A stretch of DNA of 64,000 bases from Oceanospirillum beijerinckii DSM 7166 (GTDB lineage: Bacteria > Pseudomonadota > Gammaproteobacteria > Pseudomonadales > Halomonadaceae), in the NCBI RefSeq assembly GCF_000422425.1, contig NZ_AULT01000011.1:62001-126000 (forward strand). Reading direction: 5' to 3'. A model generated the notes under the pieces. It saw nothing but the letters and a program-made list of their open reading frames with translations, searched no databases and was not told the origin of the DNA. Position 1 is the first letter of the stretch. The number at the start of each line of letters is the position of its first letter. Positions 48,076 to 57,520 of this stretch are shown here, piece by piece. A program made the translations under genes and the position numbers.

Positions 48076-49140
48076 TTATGATTGTTGTGTTCTGTTAACG
48101 TACATTTTATGACGTACGCGCCATAGCCTGACAAACCAGCGTCCTGCCATGGCGCATATCAGACTGATCACCGCCAGCAGCAGTGGCCAGTGCAGCAGGC
48201 TGTGTCTTGGCCTGAATACCTGGTTGTCCTGCTCAATGGGTTCCAGTTTATCCAGTTGCTGATAGATCTGATCCAGCTCTTCTGTACTGCGAGCACGGAA
48301 GTATTGACCACCGGTTTTTTCTGCCAGCGTACGTAAAGTGTATTCATCGAGCTCTTGTGACGGGTTAATGCGACGGGAGCCAAACAGGGTTTTAACCTCT
48401 AATTCATCAGCACCGACACCTATGGTATAGATTTTAAGCTTTTGACTGGCTGCCAGCTGTGCAGCCTGGATCGGGTCAATCTCACCGGCAGTATTGGCGC
48501 CATCAGTTAGCAATACCAGAATCCGGCCATCTTCCGGGCGATCTTTCAGTCGCTTAACGGCCAGGCCAATCGCATCTCCAATAGCCGTTTGTTCACCGGC
48601 CATACGCAACTGAATCTCCTGCAGTTGGCTGGAGACGGTATTTCTGTCATGGGTCAGGGGAACATGCAGATAAGCTTGGCTACCAAACACGATCAGGCCT
48701 AGGCGATCACCTTCCCGACGCAGAACAAAGTCAGAGACGATCGCTTTCACGGCAGTTAAACGATCCGTCGGTTCCTGCTGTAAGCGCATATCTTCCATCT
48801 GCATACTGCCAGAGATATCTACAGCGAGCATAAAATCATGGCCTTTATTGGGCAGTGGAATGGCTTCGCCAATCCACTGGGGGTGACTGGCAGACAGCAG
48901 CAGCAGCAACCATAACCAGCTGGCAAATAACAGGCGTTTCAGGTTTTTCCGACTGTAGCTGTGTTGAACTCTTGCTTTGTCCCGGGACTGCAAATAGCTC
49001 ACCTTTAACAGATACTGCCGATTAGGTGCAGCCGGGAAAAAGTAATACACCAGTACCGGTAAAGGCAACAGGAGCGTTATCCAGGGCCAGATAAAGTCCA
49101 GTTGAGAGTAGAAATTGGTTAAGCTTGACGACAGATCCAC
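48076..49140 (-). CDS. batA: BatA-like VWA membrane protein
   Basis: A 354-residue membrane protein with helices near 14-35 and 68-83. Its VWA domain has the metal-ion adhesion motif DISGS (Asp108) and VLLTDGANTAGE. A C-terminal helix (SLLHWPLLLAVISLICAMAG) lies near 320-340. The start is GTG at 49140. It overlaps the end of the DUF4381 gene by 22 bases and batB begins 15 bases past its stop. Bat VWA proteins act with MoxR-type AAA+ ATPases as metal-dependent chaperone or assembly factors for envelope proteins. Confidence 0.92.
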   Translation of the reverse strand: MDLSSSLTNFYSQLDFIWPWITLLLPLPVLVYYFFPAAPNRQYLLKVSYLQSRDKARVQHSYSRKNLKRLLFASWLWLLLLLSASHPQWIGEAIPLPNKGHDFMLAVDISGSMQMEDMRLQQEPTDRLTAVKAIVSDFVLRREGDRLGLIVFGSQAYLHVPLTHDRNTVSSQLQEIQLRMAGEQTAIGDAIGLAVKRLKDRPEDGRILVLLTDGANTAGEIDPIQAAQLAASQKLKIYTIGVGADELEVKTLFGSRRINPSQELDEYTLRTLAEKTGGQYFRARSTEELDQIYQQLDKLEPIEQDNQVFRPRHSLLHWPLLLAVISLICAMAGRWFVRLWRVRHKMYVNRTQQS

Positions 49141-49604
49141 TGCTTTACAGTCTCCATTAATACCTTCTCGTCAAAAGCTTCAGCCTCAGGCTGATAGAGT
49201 TGTATCAACACCTGACCAGGACCTGAGGTGAAGTCATGGGTATGGCCGCTTTTATCCAGAAAGCTCAGCCAGGCATTACCTGAAAGAGAGGCAACCTCTT
49301 CACGGCCGTAATACTCAATGGCCATACGCCGTAGTAATACATTCAGTTCATTCAGTAACTGCTGAGATTGGTTGTGTTGCTGAAATCTATCCTGCATCTG
49401 GCTGAGTTCATTCAGGGCATAGTGACGTGTACGGCCTTGCAAGTTACGACGCTTAAGCCAATAGAAACCCAGTAAGCCGATAGATAGTGTCAGCAGTAGC
49501 GCAAGTGCAGGCCACCAGTTGTGTAGCAGTACTTGCCAACCTGGCGTCGCAGTGGGCAAGTGAATATCTTTTAACTGCTCCAGCAGGGGTTGCTGGTTGT
49601 TCAT
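49119..49604 (-). CDS. DUF4381 membrane protein
   Basis: A 161-residue protein with one membrane helix near 30-50 (WPALALLLTLSIGLLGFYWL) and a cytoplasmic domain with a GREEVASLSGNAWLSFLDKS motif. It is the DUF4381 component regularly found between the DUF58 and VWA genes of MoxR operons. Its job is unknown. It overlaps batA by 22 bases. A 155-base AT-rich gap separates it from the DUF58 gene; this is the largest gap in the operon and may contain an internal promoter. Confidence 0.88.
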   Translation of the reverse strand: MNNQQPLLEQLKDIHLPTATPGWQVLLHNWWPALALLLTLSIGLLGFYWLKRRNLQGRTRHYALNELSQMQDRFQQHNQSQQLLNELNVLLRRMAIEYYGREEVASLSGNAWLSFLDKSGHTHDFTSGPGQVLIQLYQPEAEAFDEKVLMETVKQWICRQA

Positions 49605-49759
49605 TGCTTTAGCTCCTGCACGATGTTTATCCTGTACTCTCTTATTTTTTGCGTTATAACCATTTGATTTAGCGTTTTATTTTGCCGACCCTATAATAGA
49701 ATTAAAACCATTTTTTGTATGTGATTGCAGCTTGTATATTTTGTCAATCAAGGAACCGC

Positions 49760-50761
49760 TCAGGCAAAATACTGTTTTAACACCTCTGCGGGGTGGTCTC
49801 TGGTGGAAAGTGAGATCAGCTGTCCTCCGCTTTTCAGCAGAGCTTGTTGTAACGCCTGTTGACGCTGCTCATATCCTTTGCGATAGCGGCTTTGATCTTG
49901 TGGTTTATCGCCATCAAAAAATACCTGCTGTCGCCCATCTGTTAGATTGCAGGGGCCTTCAGGAAGTTCATATTCCAGAGGGTCAGATACCTGAATAGCC
50001 AGCAGATTATGGCGTTTGCTAATCTGTCGCAGCACGGAAAAATCTGTCAGGTCCAGAGACCAGAAATCACTGATAATCACCATCAGATTGCCATGTCCGG
50101 ACTGTGCAGCCATCTGTTGCAGTACCTGATTCATACGCCCAGGTTGAGCTTGGGAGAGCTGAGCAGATAAGGGGGAAGGGTTCTCTTGATCGATATCGCT
50201 ATCCAGTGCTTTGCCATACTGACACAGGGCTTGTAATAGTGGTAACAACCCCTTCTGACGGGCTTTTGGCTGAATCAGCTGATAGTGACTACCGTTAAAT
50301 ACCAAGCCGCCACAACGATCTCCCTGAGAGAGGCAGGACCAGCCCAGTGTGGCGGCGATATTAGCGGCTTGTTCAGCTTTGCTGCGCTCGCTGCCAAATA
50401 ACATACTGTGGCTCATATCCACCACCAGATGCACCGGACGCTCTTTTTCTTCCAGAAATACCTTGGTATGAGGCTTTCGGGTGCGGGCGGTAACCTTCCA
50501 ATCCATCAACCGTATATCATCTCCAGGTTGATAGTTACGGATCTCACTTAATTCCATCCCGCGGCCCTGAATACGGGAGCGGTGCTGACCGGCCAGGCTT
50601 GAGCGTGATTGCGTTTTCAGATGAGCGCCCAGAGCACTCTGATATCTCTGCCAACCGATGAGCTGTTGAAGGCTTAGCTCAGGCAGAAACTCGCCGCCTT
50701 CAACCGCTAGTGGCTGAGGCATCAGTCGATTACTGAATTTTTTCCAGGTTTGTTTCAGCAT
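49760..50761 (-). CDS. DUF58 family protein
   Basis: A 333-residue cytoplasmic protein with the DUF58 signature IRNYQPGDDIRLMDWKVTAR and TKVFLEEKERP. It also has a degenerate VWA-like fold with VDMSHSM where a MIDAS DxSxS motif would be (Asp-Met-Ser-His-Ser is close to intact). Family proteins form part of MoxR/DUF58 systems that act on membrane substrates. It lies 78 bases downstream of moxR. The ATG at 50761 is the only sensible start. Confidence 0.92.
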   Translation of the reverse strand: MLKQTWKKFSNRLMPQPLAVEGGEFLPELSLQQLIGWQRYQSALGAHLKTQSRSSLAGQHRSRIQGRGMELSEIRNYQPGDDIRLMDWKVTARTRKPHTKVFLEEKERPVHLVVDMSHSMLFGSERSKAEQAANIAATLGWSCLSQGDRCGGLVFNGSHYQLIQPKARQKGLLPLLQALCQYGKALDSDIDQENPSPLSAQLSQAQPGRMNQVLQQMAAQSGHGNLMVIISDFWSLDLTDFSVLRQISKRHNLLAIQVSDPLEYELPEGPCNLTDGRQQVFFDGDKPQDQSRYRKGYEQRQQALQQALLKSGGQLISLSTRDHPAEVLKQYFA

Positions 50762-50839
50762 AGGCTGCTCCGCATAACCCTGTTTATTCGCTTACTGCTA
50801 CCTGGTAGAAAGAGCTGTGGCATAAGAAATGAAAAAGCT

Positions 50840-51814
50840 TTAGGCAACAGGGACATGCTGTAACAGATGCTGGATCACCTGATCGCTATTAAAGCCCGCT
50901 GCTTCCGCTTCGTAGCGCAGAATCAGGCGGTGACGAAATACATCAGGCAGTAGCGCTTGCACATCTTCCGGGGTTACAAAATCACGTCCCGCCAACCAGG
51001 CTTGGGCACGGGCACAGCGGTCCAATGCCAGTGTGGCGCGGGGGCTGACACCGTATTCAATCCAGCTGGCCAAATCCTGATCATATTGTTCCGGTCGTCG
51101 AGTAGCGTCCACAAGGTGCACGATATATTGCTCAATGGCTTCTGCCATATAGATATCCAGAACACTTTGACGAGCCTCAATAATCTGCTGCAGAGTGACG
51201 ACAGGGGCTTCTGACACATTATTTCCCTTACTGAGCAGAAATTTCTGCTCTTCCCGCACCAGGCGTAAAATTTCCAGCTCTGCTTCGGCAGAGGGGTAGT
51301 GCAGGTTTACGTGCAGCAGGAAGCGATCCAGTTGCGCTTCTGGCAGTGGATAGGTGCCTTCCTGTTCAATGGGATTCTGGGTCGCCATGACCAAGAAGGT
51401 TTCCGGCAACGGATAACTGGTATTACCTACAGTTACCTGACGTTCTGCCATCGCTTCCAGTAGCGCCGCCTGCACTTTTGCTGGTGCGCGGTTGATCTCA
51501 TCGGCAAGGATGAAATGGTTGAACACAGGACCTTGTTGAAAGCTAAAGGCATTGCTCTCCGGCTGATAGATATCGGTGCCGGTAATATCGGCGGGCAGTA
51601 GATCAGGGGTAAATTGAATACGTTGAAAACTGCCTTCCAGGCCTTCTGCCAGTGTTTTAATCGCTTTGGTTTTAGCCAAACCCGGGGGGCCTTCAACCAA
51701 TAAGTGGCCGTCTGCCAGAAGTGCGATTAACAATCGTGACAGCAGGGTTTCCTGGCCAATAATTTGTTGTTGCAGGTGTTGATTAAGTTGCTGAAAGACG
51801 TCGCGTATTGTCAT
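50840..51814 (-). CDS. moxR: MoxR family AAA+ ATPase
   Basis: A 324-residue AAA+ ATPase. Walker A is EGPPGLAKTKAIKTLA (41-56), Walker B is FILADEINRAPAKVQ and sensor 1 is FLVMATQNPIEQEGTYPLPE. The AAA_lid domain contains GVSPRATLALDRCARAQA. It is the first gene of the operon moxR-DUF58-DUF4381-batA-batB/C-batD and works with the VWA proteins as a chaperone-type complex. The ATG at 51814 follows AGGAAC; the open frame continues seven codons further, without a ribosome-binding site. Confidence 0.95.
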   Translation of the reverse strand: MTIRDVFQQLNQHLQQQIIGQETLLSRLLIALLADGHLLVEGPPGLAKTKAIKTLAEGLEGSFQRIQFTPDLLPADITGTDIYQPESNAFSFQQGPVFNHFILADEINRAPAKVQAALLEAMAERQVTVGNTSYPLPETFLVMATQNPIEQEGTYPLPEAQLDRFLLHVNLHYPSAEAELEILRLVREEQKFLLSKGNNVSEAPVVTLQQIIEARQSVLDIYMAEAIEQYIVHLVDATRRPEQYDQDLASWIEYGVSPRATLALDRCARAQAWLAGRDFVTPEDVQALLPDVFRHRLILRYEAEAAGFNSDQVIQHLLQHVPVA

Positions 51815-52382
51815 GATGTTCCTTGCTTTCTGCACTTCTATTTGCGTTTCACTTTTAAAACGAGATCCAATGTTGACCCTTTTTTATCGGCCCTGTTCCC
51901 GTTTTTTGCATGATGATTGCCGACGAAATTTTGACTTTTTGTCAGATAAAGTATGCATGTCAGCCGGTTTGTTTCTGACTATATTGTCTGATTTTATTTA
52001 GATCTGACACAGATATGGTGTGTTTTCTCTAAATTACAACATTATGAGAATAATTTTTCGCCTTATGCTTTTTTGTAATACAACTGATGCTTAATGGTTG
52101 ATTTGTACTATGTTTTCAACAAAGCTTAACCAACATCGGTCAATTCTTTTTTACCAATAGACATGTTGTCGTTACATTGTGTTAACAAGTGTGGTGCTAT
52201 ATCGACTCAAACAACGATCTTTTTTGAGCGCTCAACCAGGCAAGGGATTCAGAGGAGTGTCTGGTTAATATGGGTTATGTCTAACCGGTATATCGCTCAC
52301 CATAAGTCGTAACGTCGAGTGCCTGAAGGTAAGAAAAAGATCGAACAACAACTCCAAACAGGGTACAGGGCAGAGGTCAGCA
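51815..52382. promoter_or_regulatory. Divergent promoter region moxR/gdhB with 12-bp palindrome
   Basis: 568 AT-rich bases with no gene. TTGAGCGCTCAA (52224-52235) is a perfect 12-bp palindrome about 150 bases before the glutamate dehydrogenase start, a candidate operator. A further dyad around GTTAAC occurs near 52183-52190. Promoters for both neighbours must lie here. Confidence 0.4.
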
Positions 52383-55300
52383 ATGATGTATCAAGCCAGT
52401 GAAGGTCATAAGAAGTTTCTCAATCGACTTGAGGAACAGCTCACGTCACGCTTCTCCGAACAGCAAGTCAAAGATATCACCCATTTTTCCGGTTTTTATT
52501 ATGCATCCGCGTCCCTGGACGATTTAGCAGAATATCGTCCCGATGATCTGTACGGTGCTACGGTATCGACTTGGCACTTTGTACAAAAGTATGACCGTAA
52601 TCAGCCTAAGATTCGTGTCTATAATCCGGATTATGAACAGGATGGTTGGCAGTCGACTCATACTATTATCGAAGTTCTGCAGAAAGATATGCCTTTCCTG
52701 GTGGACTCTATTCGCATTGAGCTGAATCGTCGAGGTCTGACCGTACATACTATCCACAATGCGGTGCTGAAGTTCCAGCGTGATGCTGCTGGTCAGTTAC
52801 AACAAGTGGCAGGGCATAAGGCTGAGCTGGATGGTGCTGAGCACGAATCCCTGATCTATATCGAGGTGGATCGTCATACCGATCAGAGTGAGCTGGATGA
52901 TCTGGGGCTATCTGTCACTGAAGTGATGACAGAGATCTCGACCGCTGTTAATGACTTCCCAGCGATGCGTGAAAAAGCACAGGTGTTGTGTCAGGAGCTG
53001 TCCAATAGCCACCCACCGCATCTGTCCAATGACAACATTCAGGAAGCCGTGGATTTCCTTGATTGGCTGGATCACGATCACTTCACCTACCTGGGTTATG
53101 ATGAGTATGAAGTGGTTGATCAGGACGGCAAAAAAGTTCTGAAGCAGGTTGAAGGATCTGAACTGGGTGTGCTGAAGCTGGATGATGATCGCTACAGTGC
53201 GCAGTCCCGTCATGATATGGCGCTGGATGCCCGTCAGTTTGTCCTGATCCCTGAACTGCTGAGCTTTGCCAAAGGCTCCTCTCATGCTCGTGTACACCGT
53301 CCGGCTTATCCGGATTACATCACCATTAAGCGTTTTGACGGTCAAGGCCAGTTAATTGGAGAGAGCCGCTTCCTGGGTCTGTACACCGCATCGGTCTACA
53401 ATCAGTTGCCGGGCAATATCCCTATTCTGCGTAAGAAAGTGGATGCGGTGATGCAGGCATCCGGCCTGGACCCGAAAGGCCATAACGGTAAACATCTGAC
53501 CCAGATTCTGGATGTATTTCCTCGGGATGACCTGTTCCAGATCGATCTGCACGAATTGACTGAAACGGCCTTGGGTATTCTGAATATCCGCGAGCGCCGT
53601 AAGGTGCGTCTGTTTATCCGTGAAGACAGCTTCGGTAAACTGTATTCCTGTATGGTGTATGTGCCGCGTGATATCTACAGCACAGAGTTCCGCCATAAAG
53701 CACAAGAAATTCTGTGGGAAGCACTGGATGCCAATGGCAGCGAGTTCCATACCTATTTCTCTGAATCAGCCCTGGCTCGTACCCAATTTATTCTGCGCTT
53801 TAACGGTGATACTGCCCCTGAGTACTCTATTAAGGAGATTGAGCAGAAGATCATCAATATCGCCCGCTCCTGGAGCGATGATCTGCTGGAAGCGCTGGTC
53901 GAGCGCTATGGCGAAGAGAAAGCCAACCGCTACTATCATGCCTACAAAACAGCGTTTCCTGCCAGTTACCGTGAAGATTTCAGCCCGCGCGGTGCTGTGA
54001 TTGATATCGGCTATATTGAACAGCTGAGCGAAGAGCGTCAGGTGACTATGAGCTTCTACCGTCACCTGGAAGATCAGGGGCGTCACCTCCAGTTCCAGTT
54101 ATTCCATGAAGATGAGCAACTACCGCTGTCTGATGTGATTCCAGTATTGGAAAATCTGGGCATGCGTGTGGTGGGTGAGCACCCTTATGAGATTCAGCGT
54201 GCGGACGGTCGCACCATCTGGCTGCACGACTTTGCGCTGGAACCGGCAGGTCAGGGCGAAATCAATCTGAGTGATATTAACGAAGTCTTCAAAGATGCTT
54301 TCGAACAAACCTGGAAAGGTGCGGCAGAGAATGACTCCTTTAACCGCCTGGTATTAACGGCGCGTCTGGGCTGGCGTCAGGTAAGTATGCTGCGTGCTTA
54401 TGCCCGTTATATGAAGCAGGTGCGCTTTAACTTCGATCAGGGCTATATCGCTTCCACGCTGGAAAGTCATTCCGATATTACCGCTCTGCTGTTAGATCTG
54501 TTTACGCTGCGCTTTGATCCTGAAGCCGGCTACAGTGAAGATGCTGAAGCGGCGCTGGTTGAGAAGATCAATGAAGCGTTGGATCAGGTGCAGAGCCTGA
54601 CCGAAGATATGATTCTGCGTCGCTATATGCAGCTGATGCAGGCAACCCTGCGGACTAACTTCTACCAGCCTGATGCCAATGGCCAGGTGAAGAGCTACAT
54701 CTCCTTTAAACTGGATGTGAATAAGATCCCGGATGTGCCGCTGCCACGCCCGATGTTTGAGATCTTTGTTTACTCGCCGCGCGTTGAAGGTGTGCATTTG
54801 CGTGGTGGTAAGGTGGCTCGCGGTGGTCTGCGCTGGTCTGATCGTCATGAAGATTTCCGTACCGAGATTCTGGGTCTGGTAAAAGCCCAGCAGGTGAAGA
54901 ATGCGGTGATCGTACCTGTGGGTGCTAAAGGTGGTTTTGTCAGCAAGTGTCCTCCGGAAGGCGGTGATCGTGATGCCATGCTGCAGGATGGTATTGAATG
55001 CTATAAAACCTTTATTACTGCCCTGCTGGATGTGACCGATAATCTGGTTGAGGGTGTGGTGGTTCCGCCTCAGATGGTGGTACGTCACGATGAAGACGAC
55101 CCCTACCTGGTTGTGGCTGCTGACAAAGGCACGGCGACCTTCTCCGATATCGCCAACAGCATCTCTCTGGAGCATGGTTTCTGGTTAAAAGATGCCTTTG
55201 CTTCCGGTGGTGCAAACGGTTACGACCATAAGAAGATGGGTATTACGGCTCGCGGTGCCTGGGTATCAGTACAGCGTCACTTCCGTGAACTGGGCCATAA

Positions 55301-57227
55301 CATTCAGAAAGATGAGTTTTCTGTTGTGGGTATCGGTGACATGAGTGGTGATGTATTCGGTAACGGCATGCTGTTATCGGATAAGATCCAGCTAGTGTGT
55401 GCCTTTAACCACCTGCATATCTTTGTTGATCCAAACCCGGATGCCGCGGCCAGCTTCCGTGAGCGTAAGCGCATGTTTGAACTGCCGCGTTCCAGCTGGG
55501 CGGATTACAACAAAGCGCTGATCTCTGAAGGCGGCGCGATTTTCTCCCGTGCGGCGAAATCTATTGATATCAGCCCGCAGATGAAAGCGCGCTTCAATAT
55601 CACAGAAAACCGTATGGCACCTAATGACCTGATCTCTGCGATCCTGAGAGCGCCTGTGGATCTGATCTGGAACGGTGGTATCGGTACTTATGTCAAAGCC
55701 AGCACAGAGAGCCATGCGGCGGTAGGCGATAAAGCCAATGACAGTCTGCGTATCAATGGTAAAGAGCTGAACGCTCGGGTTATCGGTGAAGGCGGCAACC
55801 TGGGTCTGACTCAGCGTGCCCGTATGGAGTATTGTCAGAAAGGCGGCTCTGTTAACACGGACTTTATTGATAATGCCGGTGGTGTGGATTGTTCGGACCA
55901 CGAAGTTAACATTAAGATTTTACTTGATGAAATTGTCAGCCAGGGTGATATGACCAACAAGCAGCGTAATCAGCTGCTGGAAGATATGACCGATGAAGTG
56001 GCTGATCTGGTACTGCAGAACAACTATGCTCAAAGTGGTGCTCTCAGCCTGTCCAAGTTGATGGCCAAAGAGGGTATCGGTCAGTTCCGTCGCTTTATCA
56101 ATGCACTGGAAAGTGAAGGCAAGCTGAACCGGGCGCTGGAGTTTATTCCTTCCGATGAGGCTCTGCTGGAACGCTTTAATCAGGGTGGTGGTTTAACCCT
56201 GCCAGAACTGTCGGTACTGATCTCTTATGCTAAAGCAGACCTGAAACTGGCGATTGTGGCATCGGACCTGCCGGAAGACAGCTACATTGAGAAGGAGATG
56301 GAAAATGCCTTCCCGCAAGTGCTGGTAGATAAGTTCAAGCCGGCCATGTACAACCACCGACTGAAGCGTGAGATTGTGGCCAATCAGCTGGCTAATGATC
56401 TGGTACACCATGGTGGTATTGCCTTTATTCACCGTCTGATCGACTCTTCCGGTGCCGAAGCCGCAGAGATTGCCCGTGCTTATGTGGTCGCCCGTGACGT
56501 CTTTGGTATTCATAATCTGTGGAGCCAGATCGAACAGTTGGATTATCTGGTTTCCAGTGACGTACAATACGGCATGATGATGGAGCTGATGCGACTGATT
56601 CGCCGTGCAACCCGCTGGTTCCTGCGCCCACATCTGGCCAATATGAGTGTCAGCGATGTGATCGCATTGTACGAACCCAAGGTACGCATGTTGAGCGAAG
56701 ATATCGGTGAGCGCCTGAAAGGTGCGCAGCTGGAGCGCTGGACTCAGCGTCGTGGTGAGCTAATCGATCAGGGTGTTCCTGAGCTGTTGGCCGACCAGAT
56801 TGCAGCGACTTCCAGTCTGTACTCCCTGCTGGGTGTGGTGGAAGCCGAACGGGTCACTGGCGAGAAACTTCCTCGTGTGGCCGATGTCTACTTTGAATTG
56901 GGTTATCAGCTGGATCTACAGTGGATCAGCCAGAAAATTACCGAGCTGCATGTCCATGACAGCTGGGAAGCACTGGCCCGTGAAACGTTCCGTGATGACC
57001 TGGATTGGCAGAGCCGTGCTTTGGCGATCAGTGTACTGCAGATGGAAGACGGCGCTCTGGATGTGGAAGAGCGTGTTTCCCAGTGGATGAAACGTCATCA
57101 GCATCAGGTATTACGTTGGCAGCGCATCATGGATGAGATCGATTCCGGCGGCAAAGCGGACTTCCCTATCTTCTCGGTAGCGATGCGCGAGCTGTTCGAT
57201 CTGGCCCAGATGCAGATGGAAGCATAA
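52383..57227 (+). CDS. gdhB: NAD-dependent glutamate dehydrogenase, large (GDH-180 type)
   Basis: A 1614-residue enzyme that oxidises glutamate to 2-oxoglutarate and ammonia with NAD, catabolic in direction. The long N-terminal region (about 1-750) has the ACT-like segments of this class. The catalytic core has VARGGLRWSDRHEDFRTEIL (about 817-836), KAQQVKNAVIVPVGAKGGF and the NAD-binding VGIGDMSGDVFGNGMLLS; the C-terminal region is helical. The length agrees with the Pseudomonas type. Start ATG at 52383 with AGAGG upstream. A DUF2835 gene follows 14 bases later, probably co-transcribed. Allosteric control by arginine is known for relatives but not shown here. Confidence 0.96.
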   Translation: MMYQASEGHKKFLNRLEEQLTSRFSEQQVKDITHFSGFYYASASLDDLAEYRPDDLYGATVSTWHFVQKYDRNQPKIRVYNPDYEQDGWQSTHTIIEVLQKDMPFLVDSIRIELNRRGLTVHTIHNAVLKFQRDAAGQLQQVAGHKAELDGAEHESLIYIEVDRHTDQSELDDLGLSVTEVMTEISTAVNDFPAMREKAQVLCQELSNSHPPHLSNDNIQEAVDFLDWLDHDHFTYLGYDEYEVVDQDGKKVLKQVEGSELGVLKLDDDRYSAQSRHDMALDARQFVLIPELLSFAKGSSHARVHRPAYPDYITIKRFDGQGQLIGESRFLGLYTASVYNQLPGNIPILRKKVDAVMQASGLDPKGHNGKHLTQILDVFPRDDLFQIDLHELTETALGILNIRERRKVRLFIREDSFGKLYSCMVYVPRDIYSTEFRHKAQEILWEALDANGSEFHTYFSESALARTQFILRFNGDTAPEYSIKEIEQKIINIARSWSDDLLEALVERYGEEKANRYYHAYKTAFPASYREDFSPRGAVIDIGYIEQLSEERQVTMSFYRHLEDQGRHLQFQLFHEDEQLPLSDVIPVLENLGMRVVGEHPYEIQRADGRTIWLHDFALEPAGQGEINLSDINEVFKDAFEQTWKGAAENDSFNRLVLTARLGWRQVSMLRAYARYMKQVRFNFDQGYIASTLESHSDITALLLDLFTLRFDPEAGYSEDAEAALVEKINEALDQVQSLTEDMILRRYMQLMQATLRTNFYQPDANGQVKSYISFKLDVNKIPDVPLPRPMFEIFVYSPRVEGVHLRGGKVARGGLRWSDRHEDFRTEILGLVKAQQVKNAVIVPVGAKGGFVSKCPPEGGDRDAMLQDGIECYKTFITALLDVTDNLVEGVVVPPQMVVRHDEDDPYLVVAADKGTATFSDIANSISLEHGFWLKDAFASGGANGYDHKKMGITARGAWVSVQRHFRELGHNIQKDEFSVVGIGDMSGDVFGNGMLLSDKIQLVCAFNHLHIFVDPNPDAAASFRERKRMFELPRSSWADYNKALISEGGAIFSRAAKSIDISPQMKARFNITENRMAPNDLISAILRAPVDLIWNGGIGTYVKASTESHAAVGDKANDSLRINGKELNARVIGEGGNLGLTQRARMEYCQKGGSVNTDFIDNAGGVDCSDHEVNIKILLDEIVSQGDMTNKQRNQLLEDMTDEVADLVLQNNYAQSGALSLSKLMAKEGIGQFRRFINALESEGKLNRALEFIPSDEALLERFNQGGGLTLPELSVLISYAKADLKLAIVASDLPEDSYIEKEMENAFPQVLVDKFKPAMYNHRLKREIVANQLANDLVHHGGIAFIHRLIDSSGAEAAEIARAYVVARDVFGIHNLWSQIEQLDYLVSSDVQYGMMMELMRLIRRATRWFLRPHLANMSVSDVIALYEPKVRMLSEDIGERLKGAQLERWTQRRGELIDQGVPELLADQIAATSSLYSLLGVVEAERVTGEKLPRVADVYFELGYQLDLQWISQKITELHVHDSWEALARETFRDDLDWQSRALAISVLQMEDGALDVEERVSQWMKRHQHQVLRWQRIMDEIDSGGKADFPIFSVAMRELFDLAQMQMEA

Positions 57228-57241
57228 GTTAATCGAGAACC

Positions 57242-57460
57242 ATGTCTGAAGTTATTATTTCACTCAGTTTAAGTGCGGAGAAATATCTGGAGTATTATCG
57301 CGGTTACGCCACTGGCGTAATCGCCTACGATACCTGGGGGCGGCGGATTCAAATCCCCGCCAATATCCTGCGGCCCTTTGTCACAAGCCAAGGGGTCCAT
57401 GGACGCTTCAAAGTCAGCTTTAACAGCGAAAATAAGTTTCAGTCGATCGAGCGGGTGTAG
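57242..57460 (+). CDS. DUF2835 family small protein
   Basis: A 72-residue protein of the DUF2835 family, with the typical YYRGYATGVIAYDTWGRRIQ block followed by PANILRPFV and GVHGRFKVSF. It resembles short PilZ-like beta proteins but lacks the RxxxR motif; no function is established. It starts 14 bases past the glutamate dehydrogenase stop, an operon arrangement. Its stop codon lies within the stem of the terminator that ends the transcript. Confidence 0.85.
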   Translation: MSEVIISLSLSAEKYLEYYRGYATGVIAYDTWGRRIQIPANILRPFVTSQGVHGRFKVSFNSENKFQSIERV

Positions 57461-57476
57461 ATACACCCGCTTTTTT
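57450..57476 (+). terminator. Intrinsic terminator after gdhB-DUF2835
   Basis: AGCGGGTGTA-GA-TACACCCGCT hairpin (10-bp arms) followed by TTTTT. It overlaps the stop codon of the DUF2835 gene. Confidence 0.93.
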
Positions 57477-57520
57477 GTTTTTTAGACCAGCAGTACTGAT
57501 AAATTGTCATTAGAATACGT

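Noticed and set aside
54492-55175. 227-codon minus-strand frame
   Set aside because: Antisense to the glutamate dehydrogenase core; no ribosome-binding site or domain.
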